Source: Psychromonas sp. psych-6C06
Lineage (GTDB): Bacteria; Pseudomonadota; Gammaproteobacteria; Enterobacterales; Psychromonadaceae
Length of the DNA stretch: 64,000 bases
Reading direction: 5' to 3'
Assembly: GCF_002835465.1 (NCBI RefSeq)
Contig: NZ_PIZM01000001.1
Location: forward strand, 496,001 to 560,000
Shown here: positions 58,338 to 64,000 of the stretch, one piece after another
Numbering within the stretch: position 1 is the stretch's first letter
Layout: each line of letters opens with the position of its first letter
Position numbers and translations under genes: made by a program
Notes under the pieces: model-generated
What the model was told of the DNA's origin: nothing
The model's database searches: none
The model's input: only the letters and a program-made list of their open reading frames with translations

Positions 58338-59198
58338 GTGAATATGAAAATACCTAAAAGAATACAACCTCTCGTTGATGATGGCCTCGTTGACAAAGTA
58401 TTACGTCAGTTGATGAGCGGTAAAGAAGCCACTGTTTTTGTCGTTCAATGTGGTGATGAAATTCGTTGTGCAAAAGTTTATAAAGAAGCCAGTAAGCGAA
58501 GCTTTAAACAAGCTGTCTTATATAACGAAGGACGTAAAGTGCGTAATGGGCGACGTGCGCGAGCAATGGAAAAAGGCTCTAAATTTGGTAGGCAACAACA
58601 AGAAGAGGTCTGGCAAAATGCAGAAGTAGATGCATTGTATAAACTTGCAGATGCAGGGGTTCGCGTTCCTCAACCCTTTGGATGTTTCGAAGGTGTTCTA
58701 TTAATGGAATTGATCACCGATGAAGAAGGCTTTGCCGCGCCACGTTTAAATGATGTCTCAATGTCTGAAGAGCAGGCTATTGAGGATCATCGAGATATTA
58801 TGCAACATATCGTTCGTATGCTATCTGTAGGTATTGTACATGGCGATCTTTCTGAGTTTAATGTTTTAGTTGATGAATGGGGCCCCGTTATTATTGATCT
58901 TCCGCAAGCCGTTGACGCTGCTGCTAATAATAACGCTAAAAGCATGTTACTTAGAGATGTTAATAACATGACGACATATTTCTCACAATTTGCACCGGAG
59001 TTATCTAAAACCCAATACGGTAAAGAGATATGGTCACTATATGAAGCAGGAGAGTTATCCGGTGATAGCCAGCTAAGTGGTAAATTTGTTGAGCAAAAAA
59101 CAACCACTGATGTTAATAATATTATTGATGAAATTGAAGCTGCACGAAATGAACATGAAGAAAATCAACAAAGAATTGCAACATATGAGGTGTCCTAA
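58338..59198 (+). CDS. RIO1-family serine/threonine protein kinase
   Basis: The protein has 286 residues and starts at GTG 58338; ATG 58344 two codons later is equally possible. GKEATVFVVQCGDEIRCAKVYKE is the nucleotide loop with catalytic Lys. GIVHGDLSEFNVLVDEWGPVIIDLPQAVD holds the catalytic Asp-Asn and metal-binding Asp. The KRSFKQAVLYNEGRKVRNGRRARAMEKG segment is the RIO flexible loop. Bacterial homologues are common in marine gammaproteobacteria, but the substrate is not known to me. Confidence 0.93.
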   Translation: MNMKIPKRIQPLVDDGLVDKVLRQLMSGKEATVFVVQCGDEIRCAKVYKEASKRSFKQAVLYNEGRKVRNGRRARAMEKGSKFGRQQQEEVWQNAEVDALYKLADAGVRVPQPFGCFEGVLLMELITDEEGFAAPRLNDVSMSEEQAIEDHRDIMQHIVRMLSVGIVHGDLSEFNVLVDEWGPVIIDLPQAVDAAANNNAKSMLLRDVNNMTTYFSQFAPELSKTQYGKEIWSLYEAGELSGDSQLSGKFVEQKTTTDVNNIIDEIEAARNEHEENQQRIATYEVS

Positions 59199-59207
59199 AC
59201 ACCTAGG

Positions 59208-59285
59208 TAAAAGTGCCTTGACCTAGTCAATGCCTGCAAATTGCGAACAAACTGTTGTAAAAATAAACTCGAAAGTTCAACAGGC
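59208..59285 (+). repeat. Structured repeat or small-RNA-like element (copy 2 of 2)
   Basis: TTGACCTAGTCAA, a spacer, then CTGTTG/CAACAG arms around AAAAATAAACTCG, matching 7303-7395. It lies directly upstream of the MltF-like gene. No terminator-like tail is seen here, unlike copy 1. Confidence 0.45.
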
Positions 59286-59321
59286 CCTCGTTAATTTAAA
59301 TCGCTCACAGGGAGTGGCAAA

Positions 59322-61430
59322 GTGAAGATAAATAAAAATGTACTGTATGCGTTCGGATTAGTTGCTATCGCTATTCTTTTATCGTTTCACTTATTGAAAC
59401 CCTCCCAGAACATGACAACTAAAGCATTAGATGTCACGCAAAAAATACAACAGGAACAGAAAAATAATCCTTTAAATAAACGAAAAAAGTTGTCTGTATT
59501 AACTTGGTCAGGTGCGCAGACCTTCTTACCTCGCTCAGGGCACCCACAGGATCTTGAATTAACTTACCTTAAAGAGTTTGCAGAGAAACATGACCTTGAG
59601 TTTATTAACATTAAAGTGGATAAATTTTCAGAATTGATCCCTAAATTACTTGCTGGTGAAGGCGATATTATCTCCGCCAATTTAACTGTTACAAGTGGGC
59701 GGAAAAAACAAGTTGCATTTAGCGATCCTTTTCTTGAAACCAACGAATATATTTTAGTCGGAAAAAATAGCCCTCCTTTAAAAGATGCTTCATCCTTGAA
59801 TGGCAGAGAAATAGTACTTCAAAAAGGTAAAAGTTATGAGGTGACTGCTAAAGGGTTACAAAAAGCTTATCCGAAACTAAAACTACGATATATCGCCAAT
59901 AACATTCGCAATGAACAAATCTATGACCGCTTAGCCAGTGGTGAATATGACTTAACAATTCAGGATAACAACTTAATCCAATCAGCCTTAGGCTACCGTG
60001 ATGATATAAAGAAAAGTTTACAGGCAAGTGCCAAACACGATATTGCTTGGGCAATCGCACCTGACAATACAGAACTACGCAAACAGTTAAACCGTTTTTT
60101 AAAAGAGCAGACATTAACGGTTAAAGGTAAAAGCTCGATTAAAACCCAGTGGCAACAGATACAAGAAAGCAAAACGGTACGCTTTGTATTGCGAAATAAT
60201 TTATCTTCTTATTATATTTGGCGTGGTGAACTACTCGGCTTTCATTATGAATTAGCAAAACGTTTTGCTAAAGAGCATAAATTACGTTTTGAAATAATTG
60301 TCGCTCCAGATAATGTTTCATTGATAGATTATGTCATTGAAGACAAAGCAGATATTGCGCTTGGGTTTATAACGCCTACGGAGCAACGAAAAGCAAAAGG
60401 CATTAGTTTTTCAAGGCCCTATCACTATGCTTCAGAGTTGTTAATTGCACATCAGAGTGCTCCTGAGATAGAAGATATTAGTGAGTTAGGTAAATCTAAA
60501 ATTCATGTAAGACGATCAAGTTCCTATTGGCAAACTGCTTTAGCACTTCAATTAAAAAACGCCAACATTGAGTTAACGGCTGTGCCTGAAGATCAAGAAA
60601 CTGAATCAATAATTAATAATGTAGGTAACAAAAATTATCAACATACAATTGCTGATAGTCATATTGTTGATCTTGAAATGACCTATCGCGATGATATTCA
60701 ATCTTTAATGGCTATAGGAGAGCCTAAAGCGCAAAGTTGGGTAATAAAATCAGGTAATAAAGTACTGCTTTCAAAAACTAACCAGTTTATTAAAAAACAT
60801 TATAAAGGGGTTTTTTATAATGTTATTTACAACAAATATTTTAAAAATCCCAAGCGTTTAGAAAAGCATTATATCGATTATGCAAAAATGAAAGAAACGG
60901 GAATTTTATCCCCCTTTGATGAAATAATTAAACCTTACGCAAAAGAGTATGACTTTGATTGGCGTTTATTAGTTGCACAGATGCATCAGGAGAGTCGATT
61001 TAATCCTAAAGCGACCTCAATCGCTGGTGCTAAAGGGCTATTTCAAGTAATGCCTCGCACTGCAAAAGAATTAGGCATAAAGAATGTTCATATCCCGGAA
61101 GAGGGGATCAAAGCTGGCGTGCTATATATGGATTGGGTTAGAGAGCGTATGCAGATTGATGATGTGCAACCAGATCAGCTTATTTGGTTCACACTTGCCT
61201 CTTACAATGCAGGAGCGGGTCATGTCCGTGATGCGATGCGACTTGCTAGGCAAAAAGGGTTACGTGATGATATTTGGTTTGATAATGTTGAAAAAGCGAT
61301 GCTACTGTTGTCGCAACCCAAATATGCAGCTAAAGCACGATATGGCTATGTCCGTGGTCAGGAGCCTGTTACTTACATACGTGAAATAAAGCGACGCTTC
61401 GATACTTATCAGAATATATTTAAAGACTAG
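59322..61430 (+). CDS. MltF-like lytic transglycosylase with two solute-binding domains
   Basis: The protein has 702 residues against about 518 for E. coli MltF. A signal anchor lies at 8-26. A first SBP_bac_3-like domain (about 55-275) contains LLAGEGDIISANLTVTSGRKKQVAFSDPFLET. A second (about 285-510) contains LLGFHYELAKRFAKEHKLRFEI and DIALGFITPTEQRKAKGISFSRPY. The SLT domain begins near 540; Glu557 in MHQESRF is the catalytic acid, followed by AKGLFQVMP and ASYNAGAGHV. It should cleave peptidoglycan in the periplasm, with binding domains sensing muropeptides or amino acids. Confidence 0.9.
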   Translation: MKINKNVLYAFGLVAIAILLSFHLLKPSQNMTTKALDVTQKIQQEQKNNPLNKRKKLSVLTWSGAQTFLPRSGHPQDLELTYLKEFAEKHDLEFINIKVDKFSELIPKLLAGEGDIISANLTVTSGRKKQVAFSDPFLETNEYILVGKNSPPLKDASSLNGREIVLQKGKSYEVTAKGLQKAYPKLKLRYIANNIRNEQIYDRLASGEYDLTIQDNNLIQSALGYRDDIKKSLQASAKHDIAWAIAPDNTELRKQLNRFLKEQTLTVKGKSSIKTQWQQIQESKTVRFVLRNNLSSYYIWRGELLGFHYELAKRFAKEHKLRFEIIVAPDNVSLIDYVIEDKADIALGFITPTEQRKAKGISFSRPYHYASELLIAHQSAPEIEDISELGKSKIHVRRSSSYWQTALALQLKNANIELTAVPEDQETESIINNVGNKNYQHTIADSHIVDLEMTYRDDIQSLMAIGEPKAQSWVIKSGNKVLLSKTNQFIKKHYKGVFYNVIYNKYFKNPKRLEKHYIDYAKMKETGILSPFDEIIKPYAKEYDFDWRLLVAQMHQESRFNPKATSIAGAKGLFQVMPRTAKELGIKNVHIPEEGIKAGVLYMDWVRERMQIDDVQPDQLIWFTLASYNAGAGHVRDAMRLARQKGLRDDIWFDNVEKAMLLLSQPKYAAKARYGYVRGQEPVTYIREIKRRFDTYQNIFKD

Positions 61431-61587
61431 GCCCAGCGATAATTGGGGGTATTTATGCAGTAAATCCCCCTTCGATTTCAACAACAGAGGCTTCAGTTTC
61501 ATTAAATTATCTTAGGGTGACCAAAGCACCTTATTTCGACGTTATTGCTCAAAGTGCCATAAATTGGTCAAAATTAAGCGACGAGAT

Positions 61588-61751
61588 AATACCAATCTGC
61601 ATAATTATCAGATCTAACTTGTGGGTCAAAAGAAATAGATAACTGCGTTGCATTCAATCGCAACAGTCCCTAGCTATTAGTCAATCATGTTCCTTGCTCT
61701 CTATCATTTTTCCTCAACAAGCGCTGAACACAATATTATGCGGAATGATAT
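61588..61751. repeat. Related but distinct MITE-like element (type C)
   Basis: About 164 bp with ends ATACCAATCTGCATAATTA and AATATTATGCGGAATGATAT, which are inverted and partly match the TACCAATTCC family. The interior (CAACAGTCCCTAGCTATT region) differs from subfamilies A and B. It lies in the 610-bp gap between the MltF-like and pilin genes. Confidence 0.5.
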
Positions 61752-61828
61752 AAGTTACTTTAAGCAGTAAAGTCGATCAGCTAGTTATTCTCTTTACTAT
61801 AATCTCACCACGTTTATCAAGAACAATA

Positions 61829-61990
61829 ATACCAATTCCGCTAATAGAGTGAACAATTATTACGCAGGAAAAAGGAGTTAGTTCAAGGAAAAAATTGATG
61901 AAAATGGTTGTTCCCTTTACGAAATTTTTAACGCTGAAATAGCTTCTTTTAACCAATAAGATTGATCAGTTATTTAGTGGATTTACTATA
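61829..61990 (+). repeat. MITE-like element, subfamily A (copy 7)
   Basis: Begins ATACCAATTCC. Shares CGCAGGAAAAAGGAGTTAG, TTTAACGCTGAAATAGCTTC and GATCAGTTATTTAGTGGA with copies 1, 2 and 4. It ends TTTACTATA. It lies just 50 bp downstream of the pilin gene stop. Confidence 0.85.
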
Positions 61991-62040
61991 AGGTTAAATA
62001 AAAAAAACTAGACGGCACTATACATGTTGTGAAGAAGGCA

Positions 62041-62598
62041 TTAACATTCACTGCTATCTATATCGACAATTGGTTTTAATGTTTCAACAGGGTTTGCAAC
62101 ATTAGGGGTATAATAATAAAGATAGCATGCTTGTTGATTTAGGTTAAAGCCATTAGGGTAAATTACAAATCCGCGCCCACCATTGATATTACTAAGTCCA
62201 CGACTGGTGAACCAACCAGATCCTTTGTGTCTTACGCACCAAGTAGTTTCAGCATCACAAAGGTTTTGGTTTGAAAAAGTAATATCTGATATATCAACTA
62301 AATAGATAAAGGTATTTGACCAACGTCCATCTGGGTAGGTACCTCGTATGCGAATTTGTTGGCCATTTTTGAGTGTATATCGATTCCCATTTCCGTTTAA
62401 ATCATCGGGGTTAAGTTTCACTTCAAAAAAGGTGATATCACGTGCAGTTCTTATTGCGCCTTGCATCCCCTTCATGGTGGCTAAATTGGCATCATCAGCG
62501 AGGTTGATAAATTTTGGAATAGCGACCGCTGCGAGTATAGCGATTGCTATAATTACAACGATAAGCTCTACTAACGTGAAACCTTGGTATTTTTGCAT
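62041..62598 (-). CDS. Type IV pilin-like protein, orphan
   Basis: The protein has 185 residues. A six-residue leader ends in Gly before FTLVELIVVIIAIAILAAVAIPKF, with the methylated Phe and Glu5. The C-terminal globular part has two Cys pairs: LCDAETTWC near 115-123 and AC...SSEC near the end. It resembles MSHA-type pilins or pseudopilins. No assembly ATPase, platform or peptidase gene is nearby, so it must use machinery encoded elsewhere. The ampG-like gene is upstream in the same direction with 24 bp between, so co-transcription is possible. Confidence 0.9.
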   Translation of the reverse strand: MQKYQGFTLVELIVVIIAIAILAAVAIPKFINLADDANLATMKGMQGAIRTARDITFFEVKLNPDDLNGNGNRYTLKNGQQIRIRGTYPDGRWSNTFIYLVDISDITFSNQNLCDAETTWCVRHKGSGWFTSRGLSNINGGRGFVIYPNGFNLNQQACYLYYYTPNVANPVETLKPIVDIDSSEC

Positions 62599-62622
62599 TT
62601 AACTCTCTTTAATCTTTAATCT

Positions 62623-63972
62623 TTAATCATTAATCACTTTTTTAAGGAGCATAATTAATGCCAGTACGGGTATTCCTATTAGTGCGGAGCCGATAAAAAA
62701 ATTAACATAACCAAAACTATCTACGTAAACACCTGAAAAGCCGGCGATAAATTTAGGAAAGAGAAGCATCATGGAGCTAAAAAGAGCGTATTGTGTCGCT
62801 GAGAACTCTATATTAGTGAGCTTTGATATATAGGTAATAAACGCAGTGGTCGCAATACCTGCGCTGATATTATCCATGGAAATGATCACTGTAAGTAGCA
62901 CCAGATCTTTACCTATAAATGCAAGAACTGCAAATATTAGGTTAGTCACGACGACTAAAAAAGCTCCCAAAAATAAAATAGAATAGGTACTATAGCGTGT
63001 TAATAATATGCCTCCTAAACCAGCCCCAAGCAAAGTCATTGCGACACCAAAGACTTTTGAAATAGCCGCCACTTCACCTTTGGTATAACCCATATCTACA
63101 TAAAATGGGTTAGCCATGATACCCATGACAATATCAGAGATACGATATGTGCCTATTAATAATAAAATCAATAATGCATGTTTACCGTAACGCCCAAAAA
63201 AGTCACGAAATGGTGCAATGATGGCAATATCTAACCAAGCTAGAAATCGTGCTAAAGGAGCAGGTAGGTGTTGGTGTTTAAGTGTACTTTCAACTTGTCG
63301 GAGCTTTTCATTCTGTTTGTTTTGATAATCTGGCTCATGACACACAAAAGTAGTGATGATACCCACTCCCATACACGCAGCCATTACAAAATAAGATATG
63401 GACCATGCACTGAGCTGATAAGCATCATTTGGGCTTGCCCAAGCCGCAATGGCTAACGAGCCTGCACCAGCCATGATCATTGCTAAGCGGTATCCTGTCA
63501 TATAGGCAGCCGCCATTGCTGCTTGAAATCTTTCTGGCGCAGACTCAATACGGTAAGCATCGATGACAATATCTTGTGTTGCAGAACTGTAAGCAACAAT
63601 TAAGGCAAAAATAGCAAAAAGAGAAAGATTCACTTGTGGATCGCTCATTGCCATGCCGATTAATGATAAAACGATCGCTAATTGTGAAAGCAACAACCAA
63701 CTCCGCCGACGACCAAGCCAATTTGTTAAAAGGGGAATTGATAACCGGTCAACAAAAGGTGACCAAGCCCATTTAAATGCATAGGCAAGCGCAATCCAAC
63801 TAAAAAATCCGATACTGGCACGACTGACACCTGCTTCTCGTAACCAGAATGACAGGGTAGAAAAAACCAATAAAATGGGTAATCCGGCTGAAAAGCCGAG
63901 AAAGAAAAGGACTGCGACTCTTTTTTCTAGGTAAATTTTACAACTTTCTAGCCAAGTTTGAGTTGGTTGCAT
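62623..63972 (-). CDS. ampG: AmpG-like muropeptide permease (MFS)
   Basis: This inner-membrane importer (449 residues) brings anhydromuropeptides into the cytosol for peptidoglycan recycling. FFLGFSAGLPILLVFSTLSFWLREAGVSRASIGFFSW is the first-helix signature. YAFKWAWSPFVDRL and SSATQDIVIDAYRIES follow. About twelve to fourteen hydrophobic segments are visible. It may supply uptake of products made by transglycosylases such as the MltF-like protein 1.2 kb away, although they are not in one operon. Confidence 0.92.
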   Translation of the reverse strand: MQPTQTWLESCKIYLEKRVAVLFFLGFSAGLPILLVFSTLSFWLREAGVSRASIGFFSWIALAYAFKWAWSPFVDRLSIPLLTNWLGRRRSWLLLSQLAIVLSLIGMAMSDPQVNLSLFAIFALIVAYSSATQDIVIDAYRIESAPERFQAAMAAAYMTGYRLAMIMAGAGSLAIAAWASPNDAYQLSAWSISYFVMAACMGVGIITTFVCHEPDYQNKQNEKLRQVESTLKHQHLPAPLARFLAWLDIAIIAPFRDFFGRYGKHALLILLLIGTYRISDIVMGIMANPFYVDMGYTKGEVAAISKVFGVAMTLLGAGLGGILLTRYSTYSILFLGAFLVVVTNLIFAVLAFIGKDLVLLTVIISMDNISAGIATTAFITYISKLTNIEFSATQYALFSSMMLLFPKFIAGFSGVYVDSFGYVNFFIGSALIGIPVLALIMLLKKVIND

Positions 63973-64000
63973 AGGTTTCTATATTCTATTCAGGAGGAAA

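Noticed and set aside
7099-61990. Insertion sequences
   Set aside because: The dispersed repeats are too short to encode a transposase, and none was found anywhere in the window.

Overview
The window reads as chromosomal DNA of a low-GC marine gammaproteobacterium of the Vibrio/Alteromonadales type. A Psychromonas-like organism is my best guess, by inference from gene content and not from any search. The supporting signs are the pomAB-xseB-ispA-dxs block, the norspermidine operon, the pheST-ihfA order, apt-dnaX-ybaB, a GlyGly-CTERM protease, a VF530 protein and an EfpL protein. I see no prophage, transposase, integron or CRISPR array. Most of the window is housekeeping DNA with a few accessory modules, and the intergenic regions are crowded with short repeats.

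Layout. 1-4.5 kb: end of a fumarylacetoacetate-hydrolase family gene, then pheS-pheT-ihfA behind a Phe-rich attenuator-like leader. 4.6-9.7 kb: cobB sirtuin, a two-gene membrane/secreted pair, gph and an FAD oxidoreductase. 9.7-12.9 kb: a dGTPase-like HD hydrolase (minus), a GAF-GGDEF cyclase and an acetyltransferase. 13-18.6 kb (minus): a four-gene norspermidine operon (dat-ddc-carboxynorspermidine dehydrogenase-nspC) with a strong promoter and a candidate 27-codon leader peptide ending Pro-stop. 18.8-24.4 kb: a two-component system, a glucose-type periplasmic binding protein without permease genes, and convergent ptsG with a well-placed CRP-like site. 24.6-32.4 kb (minus): dbpA, a trypsin-like protease, nfeD-qmcA, efpL, tusE, yccS. 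32.6-37.5 kb: folD and a cyclic-di-GMP cluster (tandem GGDEF protein, PAS-GGDEF, REC-CheC). 37.8-42.2 kb: dusC, apt, dnaX with a clear -1 frameshift signal, and ybaB without the usual recR. 43-47.5 kb: a secreted PL14-like polysaccharide lyase with carbohydrate-binding modules, two small conserved proteins and a large lipoprotein. 47.7-52.5 kb: tRNA-Leu(UAA), a small zinc-ribbon membrane protein, rluF-thiL-pgpA and a family 5 solute-binding protein. 52.5-57.5 kb: dxs-ispA-xseB diverging from pomAB. 57.5-64 kb: cutC, a RIO kinase, an MltF-like transglycosylase with two solute-binding domains, an orphan type IV pilin and ampG.

The strongest unexplained signals are: (i) a MITE-like family of about 160 bp with TACCAATTCC ends, seven copies in two subfamilies, always intergenic; (ii) the putative glucose-sensing unit next to ptsG; (iii) the leader peptide ahead of the norspermidine genes; (iv) the pheST attenuator with a long palindrome inserted between terminator and pheS; (v) a second small repeat, at about 7.3 and 59.2 kb, that looks like a structured RNA. 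All functional statements rest on motif recognition by eye; no homology search was run.
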